A DNA stretch of 64,000 nt, from assembly GCF_047124445.1 (NCBI RefSeq), contig NZ_CP138921.1, positions 1,116,001 to 1,180,000 on the forward strand, read 5' to 3'. A program made the translations under genes and the position numbers. Within the stretch, counting starts at the first letter, position 1. Each line of letters begins with the position of its first letter. Positions 15,139 through 22,521 of the stretch are shown here, one piece after another. Under the pieces are notes generated by a model. It saw nothing but the letters and a program-made list of their open reading frames with translations. It did no database searches and was not told the DNA's origin. Source of the stretch: Shimia sp047124445 (lineage in GTDB: Bacteria; Pseudomonadota; Alphaproteobacteria; Rhodobacterales; Rhodobacteraceae).

Positions 15139-18000
15139 TTATTCTGCTGCCACTTTCTTCTTCGGCACCAGCATGTCTTTCAGGTACCGCCCCGTGTGGC
15201 TTGCGGCCACTTTTGCGACCTTCTCCGGCGTGCCTTTGGCAACCACTTTACCACCGCCATCGCCGCCCTCGGGACCGATATCAATTATGTGGTCAGCGGT
15301 TTTCACCACATCCAGATTGTGCTCAATCACCACAACCGTGTTGCCCTGATCGACCAATTCATGCAGCACTTCCAGCAACTTACGTACATCTTCGAAGTGC
15401 AGGCCTGTGGTTGGCTCATCCAGAATATAGAGCGTGCGCCCGGTTGAGCGTTTCGCCAGCTCTTTGGACAGCTTCACCCGTTGCGCTTCCCCACCAGAGA
15501 GCGTCGTCGCCTGCTGCCCCACCTTGATATAGCCAAGACCAACCCGCATTAGCGCATCCATCTTGTCGCGAATGCTCGGCACCGCTTTGAAGAACTCCTG
15601 CGCCTCTTCCACGGTCATATTCAGCACATCGGCAATGCTTTTGCCTTTGAATTTGATCTCCAAAGTCTCGCGGTTGTAGCGCGCACCTTTACAGGTCTCG
15701 CATTCCACATAGACATCCGGCAAGAAGTGCATCTCGATCTTGATCACACCGTCGCCCTGGCAGGCCTCACAGCGCCCACCTTTAACGTTGAAGCTAAACC
15801 GCCCCGGCTTATAGCCGCGCGCTTTGGCTTCCGGCAGACCGGCAAACCAGTCGCGGATCGGTGTAAACGCCCCCGTATAGGTCGCCGGATTGGACCGCGG
15901 TGTACGTCCAATTGGACGCTGATCAATGTCGATCACCTTGTCCAGATGTTCCAACCCCTTGATGGTCTCACAAGGCGCAGGCGTCTGCCGCGCACCGTTC
16001 AGGCGCATCGAGGCTGTCTTGAACAGCGTCTCAATGGTCAGCGTGGATTTGCCGCCACCAGACACACCGGTCACACAGACAAACTTACCAAGCGGGAAGT
16101 CCGCCGTGACCTTCTTCAGGTTGTTGCCCGTGGCCTTCACCACCGTGATCGCTTTGCCGTTGCCCTCGCGCCGTTCGGTTGGCACCGCAATTTCACGCGC
16201 ACCCGACAGGTATTGCCCGGTCAAAGAGGCCGGATCGGCAGCAATCTCTTCCGGCTTGCCTTTGGACACCACCTGACCGCCATGCACACCGGCCCCCGGA
16301 CCAATGTCGAACACATAGTCTGCCTCGCGCACGGCCTCTTCGTCGTGCTCCACCACAATCACCGTATTGCCCTGATCGCGCAGGTTTTTCAGTGTGGTCA
16401 GCAGCCGATCATTGTCGCGCTGGTGCAGGCCAATCGACGGCTCATCCAGCACGTACAGCACGCCAGTCAGGCCAGAGCCAATCTGGCTCGCCAGTCGAAT
16501 ACGTTGGCTCTCCCCGCCAGACAGCGTGCCGCTGTTGCGCGACAGGGTCAGGTATTCCAGACCCACGTTGTTCAAGAACCCAAGCCGCTCCTGGATCTCC
16601 TTTACAATTGCCCGCGCAATCTCTTGACGTTGAGGCGTCAGTGCCGCCGGCACACTCTCGATCCAGGCCAAAGCCTCGCGGATCGACAGCTGCACAACAT
16701 GGCCAACGTGTTTCTCAGCAATCCGCACTGCCAGAGCTTCTTCGCGCAACCGGTGCCCCCGACAGGCGCCGCAAGGCCGATTATTCTGATAATTCTCAAA
16801 CTCTTCTCGGATCCAGTTTGAATCGGTTTCCCGGTACCGCCGCTCCATGTTGGGGATCACACCCTCAAACACACGCGTCACCTGATAAACCCGACCGCCT
16901 TCGTCATAGCGGAACTCAATCTCTTCTTCGCCCGAGCCATATAGGAACACCTGCTGCACATGTTTCGGCAGCTCTTTCCAAGGCGTGTTCTTGTCAAACT
17001 CGTAGTGCTTCGCGAGTGCCTCAATCGTCTGCAGGAAATACGGCGATTTGCCTTTCCGCCAGGGAGCCAACGCGCCATCATAGACCTTCAACGTCACATC
17101 CGGCACCACCAGCCGCTCGTCAAAGAACAACTCTTTGCCAAGGCCGTCACATTCAGGACAGGCCCCAAACGGCGCGTTGAACGAAAACAACCGAGGTTCA
17201 ATTTCTGGAATGGTAAAGCCACTGACGGGACAGGCAAATTTCTCCGAAAACGTGATCCGCTCTGGGTCACCTTCTTTCGGTGCGGTCTCCAGAACCGCAA
17301 TCCCATCCGCCAAGTCGAGCGCAGTACGCAAGCTGTCCGCCAGCCGAGTTTCCATGCCTTCGCGCACCACCAGCCGGTCTACGACCACATCAATGTCGTG
17401 GCGGAATTTCTTGTCCAACGTCGGCGGCTCATCCAGCTCATAAAAGGCTCCGTCGACCTTCACCCGCTGAAAACCCTGCTTGCGCAGCTCCAGGAACTCT
17501 TTCCTGTACTCGCCTTTGCGGTCCCGCACGATCGGCGCCAGCAAGTATCCGCGCGTGCCGTCTTCCAGACCCATGATCCGGTCAACCATATCCTGCACCT
17601 GCTGTGCTTCAATCGGCAGACCAGTCGCGGGCGAATACGGCGTACCCACACGGGCAAACAGAAGACGCAGATAGTCGTAAATCTCCGTCACCGTACCTAC
17701 TGTCGAGCGCGGGTTCTTGGAGGTCGTCTTCTGTTCAATCGAAATCGCCGGAGAAAGCCCGCTGATGTGATCCACATCCGGCTTTTCCATCATATCAAGG
17801 AACTGCCGCGCATAGGCGCTCAGGCTTTCGACATAACGTCGCTGCCCTTCGGCATAGATCGTGTCAAAGGCCAGCGAGGACTTGCCCGAACCCGACAGAC
17901 CGGTGATCACCACCAGCTGATCGCGCGGAATGTCCACATCGATGGACTTCAAGTTGTGCTCGCGCGCCCCGCGCACCTCAATATTCTTCAGTTCGGCCAT
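15139..18000 (-). CDS. uvrA: excinuclease ABC subunit A
   Basis: DNA-damage recognition subunit of nucleotide excision repair; the UvrA dimer loads UvrB at lesions. The 953-residue length is normal. Two ABC ATPase modules are present: Walker A GLSGSGKSS (about 33-41) and GVSGGGKST (about 655), with signature segments NSGTLSGGESQRIRLA and TTLSGGEAQRVKL and Walker B VLDEPSIGL and ILDEPTTGL. Zinc-binding CxxC pairs are visible (CPECDGLG, CGACRGH, CEACQGDG, CETCKG). It starts at ATG 18000. A LexA box, GTTC-N7-GTTC on the minus strand, lies at 18067-18081, so SOS induction is expected. It is transcribed alone and ends at the hairpin 15103-15132. Confidence 0.98.
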   Translation of the reverse strand: MAELKNIEVRGAREHNLKSIDVDIPRDQLVVITGLSGSGKSSLAFDTIYAEGQRRYVESLSAYARQFLDMMEKPDVDHISGLSPAISIEQKTTSKNPRSTVGTVTEIYDYLRLLFARVGTPYSPATGLPIEAQQVQDMVDRIMGLEDGTRGYLLAPIVRDRKGEYRKEFLELRKQGFQRVKVDGAFYELDEPPTLDKKFRHDIDVVVDRLVVREGMETRLADSLRTALDLADGIAVLETAPKEGDPERITFSEKFACPVSGFTIPEIEPRLFSFNAPFGACPECDGLGKELFFDERLVVPDVTLKVYDGALAPWRKGKSPYFLQTIEALAKHYEFDKNTPWKELPKHVQQVFLYGSGEEEIEFRYDEGGRVYQVTRVFEGVIPNMERRYRETDSNWIREEFENYQNNRPCGACRGHRLREEALAVRIAEKHVGHVVQLSIREALAWIESVPAALTPQRQEIARAIVKEIQERLGFLNNVGLEYLTLSRNSGTLSGGESQRIRLASQIGSGLTGVLYVLDEPSIGLHQRDNDRLLTTLKNLRDQGNTVIVVEHDEEAVREADYVFDIGPGAGVHGGQVVSKGKPEEIAADPASLTGQYLSGAREIAVPTERREGNGKAITVVKATGNNLKKVTADFPLGKFVCVTGVSGGGKSTLTIETLFKTASMRLNGARQTPAPCETIKGLEHLDKVIDIDQRPIGRTPRSNPATYTGAFTPIRDWFAGLPEAKARGYKPGRFSFNVKGGRCEACQGDGVIKIEMHFLPDVYVECETCKGARYNRETLEIKFKGKSIADVLNMTVEEAQEFFKAVPSIRDKMDALMRVGLGYIKVGQQATTLSGGEAQRVKLSKELAKRSTGRTLYILDEPTTGLHFEDVRKLLEVLHELVDQGNTVVVIEHNLDVVKTADHIIDIGPEGGDGGGKVVAKGTPEKVAKVAASHTGRYLKDMLVPKKKVAAE

Positions 18001-18066
18001 TCAAACCCCCAACGGATACGGCACCAGACATAGGGGATCACACCCCCACTGCCAACCAGATATCGC

Positions 18067-18081
18067 GAACATACAGAGAAC
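18067..18081 (-). promoter_or_regulatory. LexA (SOS) box of uvrA
   Basis: On the minus strand the sequence is GTTC-TCTGTAT-GTTC, an exact match to the alphaproteobacterial LexA consensus GTTC-N7-GTTC, 67 bp before the uvrA start and near where its promoter must be. uvrA is an established LexA target in Rhodobacter species. Confidence 0.85.
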
Positions 18082-18177
18082 ATTTCAATTCGCCAAGCCC
18101 GGTTTTTGAACTGACACTTGCCTCAATCCAATTTTCTCTCGTAGTCTCTGCGCATTACGAATTTGAGGACCTTTTGG

Positions 18178-20373
18178 ATGACGTTTTTGAGAGCGACCAC
18201 GGCCGCAATTTGCCTGCTGCCCACCAGCCTTCTTGCCCAAGACAACCCCGCCGCTATTGTGGTGATGGACGGCTCCGGCTCCATGTGGGGCCAAATTGAA
18301 GGCGTGGCCAAAATCACCATCGCCCAGCAAGTGATGGGCGAGTTGATGACCTCCCTGCCCGCCGACCTGGACCTTGGCCTGACAGTCTATGGCCACCGTC
18401 GCAAGGGCGACTGTTCTGACATCGAAACCGTGGTCCTGCCCGGCCCGGACACCCGCGCCGCGATCACCTCCGCCGTAAATGGCATCTCTCCCAAAGGTAA
18501 AACCCCCATGGCAGACGCCGTGGTCGCCGCCGCCAAAGCGCTGCGCCACACCGAAGAGGCCGCAACCGTGATCCTGGTGTCTGACGGCATTGAAACCTGT
18601 GTGCCGGATGTCTGCGCCGTTGCCAAAGAACTCGAAGCCACCGGCGTCGACTTCACGGCCCACGTGGTGGGCTTTGACGTCACCGATCCAGAAGCTTTGG
18701 CGCAATTCCAATGTATGGCCGAGGCCACCGGCGGCAAATTCCTCGCCGCCGCCAACGCCGATGAGTTGGGCAACGCTCTCACCGAAGTCGCCGCCGCCCC
18801 ACCGCCTGAACCAGAGCCACAGCCGGTGCAGGTCACTATTGTGGCCACCGACGGCAAGAACGGCCCGGTCATCAACACCCCGCTCATTTGGGACCTCACT
18901 GGCGACGCCGCCATCCATGACGACCACAGCGCGGCCTCCTTGAAAGAACAACTGCTCGAAGGCGAATACACCGTCTCCGTGCTGCGCCCCGAAGATGAAG
19001 CCACCGCCGAAATGCGCTTTGGCGTCGGCTCTGTCGACAAACGCGTCGTGTTGGAGCTCCCGGAATTCAAACCTCCAGCCACCGTGTCCGGCCCGCAATC
19101 TGCCCCCGCTGGCAGCATGATCACCGTCGACTGGACCGGCCCCAACGCCCAAGACGATTTCATCGCTACCGTTGATCCCGCCACCAACAAATGGATCACC
19201 TACAATTACACACGTGAAGGCAGCCCGCTCACGCTGCAAATGCCCCCAGAACCAGGCACGTTCGAACTGCGCTACATCCTGAGCGACGGCCGCAAGCCGC
19301 TCGCCAGCCAGCCAATCACCGCCACCGAAGTCACCGCCACCCTCTCCGCCCCGGACGAGCTTGTCGCCGGCGCGACCGTGCCGGTGGATTGGACTGGCCC
19401 TGATTACAAAGGCGACTACGTATCTGTCACCAAACCGGGCGATGAGAAGTGGATCACCTACACCTATACCCGCGAAGGCAGCCCCCTAATGCTGCAAATG
19501 CCGGGAGAGCCGGGCAACTATGAACTTGTCTACACCATGAGCCAGGACCGGACCGTGATCCATCGCGAACCGATCTCTGTCGCCGCGCTGGCCTATGGCC
19601 TTAAAGCAGACGCTACAGCCAACGCCGGTGCCAAGCTATCGGTCACGTGGACGGGCCCCGGTTATGACGGCGACTATATCACCGTTGCGGGCACCGACAC
19701 GGCGGACGACAAATACGTCAACTACACCTACACCCGCGACGGCAATCCGCTGAATGTGGTGATGCCCGGCGATCCTGGCCAATACGAGATACGCTACGTG
19801 CTAGGCCAAGACCGCTCCGTGCAGGCGCGCACCTCTGTAGAGGTGAAAGCCGTCGGCGCAACCGTGACCGGCCCAGCCACTGGCCCGATTGGCGGCGCAA
19901 TCACCGCCTCATGGACTGGCCCTGGCGGGGACGGCGACTACCTGACCATCGTCACACCGGACGCACCGGACGGCGACTACGGCCCCTATGCCTACACCCG
20001 CGACGGCAGCGACCTGACCCTGAACTTGCCCGCCAACCCGGGCACTTACGAGCTGCGCTATGTGGCGGACACCAACCCGATGAAAGTGCTGGCCCGCGCC
20101 CAACTGACCGTCGAGGACGTGCCCGTCACCATCACCGCCCCGGCTTCCGCGACGGCTGGTAGCAGCATTGAGATCACCTGGACCGGCCCCGGCCACCCGC
20201 GCGACTACCTCGCAGTGGGCAACGCAAACAGTGAGTACATCACCTACACCTACGCGGAACAAGGGGCGCCCCTGTCGCTCGCGGTCCCTGAGGAACCCGG
20301 CGACTATGAAATCCGCTACTTCCTCGACGTGGACAACAAGCTGCTCGCCTCCGTGCCGCTCAAAGTCGAGTAA
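18178..20373 (+). CDS. exported VWA-domain protein with five tandem beta modules
   Basis: A 731-residue secreted or periplasmic protein. A signal peptide ends near LLAQ (residue 21). A von Willebrand factor A domain follows (about 24-205) with an intact metal-site motif DGSGS (Asp31, Ser33, Ser35), the threonine of GKTPMADAV and the aspartate of VSDGIETC. A Pro-rich linker (PPPEPEPQPVQ) and a carboxypeptidase-regulatory-like beta domain (about 218-295) precede five modules of 86-89 residues, each with a WTGP core (Trp at about 319, 405, 491, 579 and 668), a Y-x-Y-T-R-x-G segment and PG-x-YE-I/L-RY. The start ATG 18178 is preferred over TTG 18163 because GAGG lies ten bases before it and the signal peptide is then normal. 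Ligand unknown; probably adhesive or matrix-binding. Confidence 0.85.
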   Translation: MTFLRATTAAICLLPTSLLAQDNPAAIVVMDGSGSMWGQIEGVAKITIAQQVMGELMTSLPADLDLGLTVYGHRRKGDCSDIETVVLPGPDTRAAITSAVNGISPKGKTPMADAVVAAAKALRHTEEAATVILVSDGIETCVPDVCAVAKELEATGVDFTAHVVGFDVTDPEALAQFQCMAEATGGKFLAAANADELGNALTEVAAAPPPEPEPQPVQVTIVATDGKNGPVINTPLIWDLTGDAAIHDDHSAASLKEQLLEGEYTVSVLRPEDEATAEMRFGVGSVDKRVVLELPEFKPPATVSGPQSAPAGSMITVDWTGPNAQDDFIATVDPATNKWITYNYTREGSPLTLQMPPEPGTFELRYILSDGRKPLASQPITATEVTATLSAPDELVAGATVPVDWTGPDYKGDYVSVTKPGDEKWITYTYTREGSPLMLQMPGEPGNYELVYTMSQDRTVIHREPISVAALAYGLKADATANAGAKLSVTWTGPGYDGDYITVAGTDTADDKYVNYTYTRDGNPLNVVMPGDPGQYEIRYVLGQDRSVQARTSVEVKAVGATVTGPATGPIGGAITASWTGPGGDGDYLTIVTPDAPDGDYGPYAYTRDGSDLTLNLPANPGTYELRYVADTNPMKVLARAQLTVEDVPVTITAPASATAGSSIEITWTGPGHPRDYLAVGNANSEYITYTYAEQGAPLSLAVPEEPGDYEIRYFLDVDNKLLASVPLKVE
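19078..20370 (+). repeat. five tandem protein-coding repeats (WTGP modules)
   Basis: Within the VWA gene, the WTGP codons start at 19132, 19390, 19648, 19912 and 20179, giving unit lengths of 258, 258, 264 and 267 bp. Each unit also encodes an aromatic-Thr-Tyr segment and a PGxYExRY segment. Wobble positions differ between the units, so the array is old and not a recent slippage product. Confidence 0.85.
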
Positions 20374-20394
20374 AGGACACATCCCCCCACACAG

Positions 20395-20421
20395 AGGCGG
20401 CCCTTCGGAGCCGCCTTTTTT
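20395..20421 (+). terminator. rho-independent terminator after the VWA gene
   Basis: AGGCGGC (20395-20401) pairs with GCCGCCT (20410-20416) around an eight-base loop, followed by a run of T. It lies 22 bp after the VWA stop and separates it from the ArsR operon. Confidence 0.85.
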
Positions 20422-20435
20422 GCGCCAACTCCATC

Positions 20436-20491
20436 ATTCACCCAAATGGTTGACTGAGCGCGAGTCGCATGTTATTCACCCATATGGTTGA
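20436..20491 (+). promoter_or_regulatory. twin operators of the ArsR operon, the second covering its start codon
   Basis: ATTCACCCAAATGGTTGA (20436-20453) is repeated as ATTCACCCATATGGTTGA (20474-20491), 17 of 18 bases identical and 38 bp apart. Each is an imperfect palindrome (TTCA-x-CCATATGG-x-TGAA), the usual form of an ArsR-family site. The second copy contains the ATG I prefer for the regulator gene, so bound repressor would block both promoter clearance and initiation. Confidence 0.65.
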
Positions 20492-20840
20492 ACGACAAGA
20501 CGCCACCGAATCTGAGGACCAGCTCAGCGCCATTCTCAAGGCCGCATCAGAGCCAAACCGCCGCGCGATCCTGACCCTTCTGGCCCAACACGGCCCGATG
20601 AAGGTCACCGACATCGCCGCCCGGTTTGATTTGAGCCTGAATGCGATCTCCAAGCACATCAAAGTGCTGGAGGCCGCAGGATTGGCCAGCCGCCGCACCG
20701 AATGGCGTGAGCATCTGATTGAGGTGCAGATGGCCCCCTTATCGCTCATTGATACCTGGTTTGCCGATCTGCGTTCCATTTGGGCGCTGCGGCTAGACGC
20801 CCTCGAAGCTGCCTTATTGGAGGAAGACAACAATGACTGA
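20484..20840 (+). CDS. ArsR-family transcriptional repressor
   Basis: A 118-residue winged-helix regulator: LSAILKAASEPNRRAILTLL, then MKVTDIAARFDLSLNAISKH (recognition helix about residues 57-72) and the wing HLIEVQMAP. The metal-binding ELCVCDL motif of classical ArsR/SmtB proteins is absent, so it is likely one of the non-metal ArsR proteins that pair with SRPBCC partners. ATG 20484 gives the homologue-like N-terminus MVERQ; ATG 20469 is possible but has no ribosome site, and the first has none either, so the message may be leaderless. The reading frame overlaps the SRPBCC gene by eight bases. Two operator-like palindromes precede and overlap its start, suggesting autoregulation. Confidence 0.88.
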   Translation: MVERQDATESEDQLSAILKAASEPNRRAILTLLAQHGPMKVTDIAARFDLSLNAISKHIKVLEAAGLASRRTEWREHLIEVQMAPLSLIDTWFADLRSIWALRLDALEAALLEEDNND

Positions 20841-21258
20841 CCTTGCGCTGGAAATCTCGCGCCACCTGCCATTCCCACCCGAACGCGTTTTCGACGCCTG
20901 GTTGGACCCCAAAATGATGCAGAAATTCCTCGTGCCCGCCCCCGGCATGTCCGTGCCCGAGGCCAGCAACAATCCGGTTGTCGGCGGCCGCTTCCGCGTG
21001 GTGATGCAAGCCCCCGACATGGAGGAAAGCTGGCCCCACGAAGGCGAGTACCTTGAAATCGACCGCGCCACCCGCCTACGCTTTACCTGGGTGTCCGGCT
21101 ACACGCAGGAGGACAGCGAAGTTACATTGACGCTGAAACCGGCCAACGACGGCACCCACCTCACATTGAAACACATCCGTTTTCCCTCGGAAGAAAGCCG
21201 CAACAACCATGAAGGCGGCTGGAATCTCATTCTCGAAAAACTGGAGACAACCCTATGA
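20833..21258 (+). CDS. SRPBCC (AHSA1-like) domain protein
   Basis: A 141-residue START/Bet v1-like protein of the AHSA1 subgroup: ISRHLPFPPERVFDAWLDPK at the N-terminus, the central GGRFRVVM and YLEIDRATRLRFTW, and the C-terminal long helix NHEGGWNLILEKLETTL that closes the hydrophobic pocket. Such proteins bind hydrophobic ligands and are almost always encoded with an ArsR regulator, as here. GGAGGAAG gives a strong ribosome site inside the regulator gene, and the ATG overlaps it by eight bases. The stop overlaps the next start by four bases (ATGA). The ligand is unknown. Confidence 0.92.
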   Translation: MTDLALEISRHLPFPPERVFDAWLDPKMMQKFLVPAPGMSVPEASNNPVVGGRFRVVMQAPDMEESWPHEGEYLEIDRATRLRFTWVSGYTQEDSEVTLTLKPANDGTHLTLKHIRFPSEESRNNHEGGWNLILEKLETTL

Positions 21259-21623
21259 ACTGGATCGCTTTTATCGTCGGATTCATCGCCTGCTCTGCCT
21301 TTGGTTTCTTGGTCTACGGCCCTGTTCTAGGCCTGCAAAAACGCTGGGCCGAAGGCAGCAACATTGATCCCGAGCCTCCTGAAAAAATGCCGATGGGGCC
21401 AATGGTCACCAACTGGATCGCCATCGCAATTTTGGCCTACGTCGTTGCGCTGACAGAGACGACGCAAAACCTCACCGTAGCCCTGCTCGCGATCCTCGCT
21501 TGCGCCGCCTATGTGGCAAACACCGGCGCCTGGATCAGCAAGTCCCGCTTCGCCATCACCGTGGACGTCGGTTACGTGCTTGGCTCCGGTGTGTTGATGA
21601 TTTTGGCCCACGCAATTCTTTAG
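21255..21623 (+). CDS. DUF1761 family membrane protein
   Basis: A 122-residue protein with four membrane helices (IAFIVGFIACSAFGFLVYGP; VTNWIAIAILAYVVALTE; LTVALLAILACAAYVAN; VDVGYVLGSGVLMILAHAIL). The N-terminal W-x-x-F-xx-G-F and 'YGPVLGLQKRW' fit DUF1761. It is third in the ArsR-SRPBCC-DUF1761 operon with an ATGA overlap, so its dose is coupled to the SRPBCC protein. A transport or membrane-sensing role is possible, but no function is established. Confidence 0.88.
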   Translation: MNWIAFIVGFIACSAFGFLVYGPVLGLQKRWAEGSNIDPEPPEKMPMGPMVTNWIAIAILAYVVALTETTQNLTVALLAILACAAYVANTGAWISKSRFAITVDVGYVLGSGVLMILAHAIL

Positions 21624-21631
21624 CCAAACAA

Positions 21632-21655
21632 GGCTCCGCACACTCGTGCGGGGCC
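21632..21655 (+). terminator. hairpin between convergent DUF1761 and Imm11-like genes
   Basis: GGCTCCGCAC (21632-21641) pairs with GTGCGGGGCC (21646-21655), ten pairs with one G-U, around a four-base loop. There is no clear T-run on either side, so it may be a weak bidirectional terminator. Confidence 0.6.
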
Positions 21656-21697
21656 TATGTTACGCCGCGCCACTGCGACAGAAACGCTGCCCTCGGT

Positions 21698-22396
21698 CTA
21701 CTTCTCCGACCACACCGAATCCGGCACAAACCCCTTTGCGCCACTTACGGTCATCGCTTCAAACAATACGTCGGAGACAAAAACCTTTTTGCTCGCAAAC
21801 AAGCGAAAATCCGTCCAGGCGTTCAGTCCCTCAATGGCCTTTTTCTTCAGGATCAATCGCTCCGGCACAGGCAGGCCCACCGTGTTCCACACGTGTTGGC
21901 CGTCCACCGGTCCGCCTATGGGTTTGACACCCTCGCAGGTTTCATCCACCGCGTCCCGAACCCTTCCAATGCACCACGCATAGTAGGTTGCGTAGGGCGT
22001 AGCGTCCTTGTTCAATATGTCAATCGGGAAGAACTGCCAGCTGTCCATTGGGCCCTTATGCGCATCAATCAAAGCTTTTAGCGACTGAGACAAAAGCGGA
22101 AATTTCGCATATTTCGTGTTGCATCCAGGGAAGGATTGCACCCAATCAGGCAGCGCGACTCCCTCTTTGAAAATCAATTTTTCCGGCAAAAACTCGGCCC
22201 GCCAGGGTTTTTCAAATTTTCCAAAGTTGATGAGACCTTCCCGGCCTCTGGTCTCAATCATCCAAGTCTTACGCGCCTGCTCCAAATAGGCCTGCCCTGC
22301 TTGGATTCTGGCCGTTCCATCCGGATCCAAGACTTCGAGGTTGTACCAGCCCGAAAGTGTAAAGATGTTCGAGTCGCCAGCCAAAAACACTGCCAT
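21698..22396 (-). CDS. Imm11-like (DUF1629-type) protein, possible orphan immunity protein
   Basis: A 232-residue soluble protein with no signal peptide. The C-terminal part (DFRLFASKKVFVSDVLFEAM ... GFVPDSVW) resembles the Imm11/DUF1629 immunity family, whose members end with a strand-helix reading 'xxFVSDxLxxA...GxxFxP'. The N-terminal part holds two aromatic-rich strands. Such proteins protect against polymorphic toxins, but no toxin gene is visible on either side, so the gene is an orphan here. Base composition is clearly lower in GC than in the neighbours, suggesting acquisition. The start is uncertain: ATG 22396 is used; TTG 22414 in frame is possible. Family assignment is from pattern only. 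Confidence 0.5.
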   Translation of the reverse strand: MAVFLAGDSNIFTLSGWYNLEVLDPDGTARIQAGQAYLEQARKTWMIETRGREGLINFGKFEKPWRAEFLPEKLIFKEGVALPDWVQSFPGCNTKYAKFPLLSQSLKALIDAHKGPMDSWQFFPIDILNKDATPYATYYAWCIGRVRDAVDETCEGVKPIGGPVDGQHVWNTVGLPVPERLILKKKAIEGLNAWTDFRLFASKKVFVSDVLFEAMTVSGAKGFVPDSVWSEK

Positions 22397-22456
22397 ATAT
22401 ACCCATTCCCCCAATTTACCGAACCAAAGAGGCTTAACTCAAGACGCTGAAAACAA

Positions 22457-22485
22457 AGAGCATCACGTTGCACACGAGATGCTCT
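22457..22485 (-). terminator. terminator after lpdA
   Basis: AGAGCATC (22457-22464) pairs perfectly with GATGCTCT (22478-22485) around a 13-base loop. On the minus strand the stem is followed by TTGTTTTC, so it ends the lpdA message, 37 bp past its stop. Confidence 0.6.
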
Positions 22486-22521
22486 CTCCGTGCGCGTGCA
22501 CGCCGCCAACTTGACCGTGAC

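Noticed and set aside
15727..17180. Several plus-strand open frames of 300 codons or more opposite uvrA
   Set aside because: All are complements of uvrA codons; none has a ribosome site or a recognisable domain.
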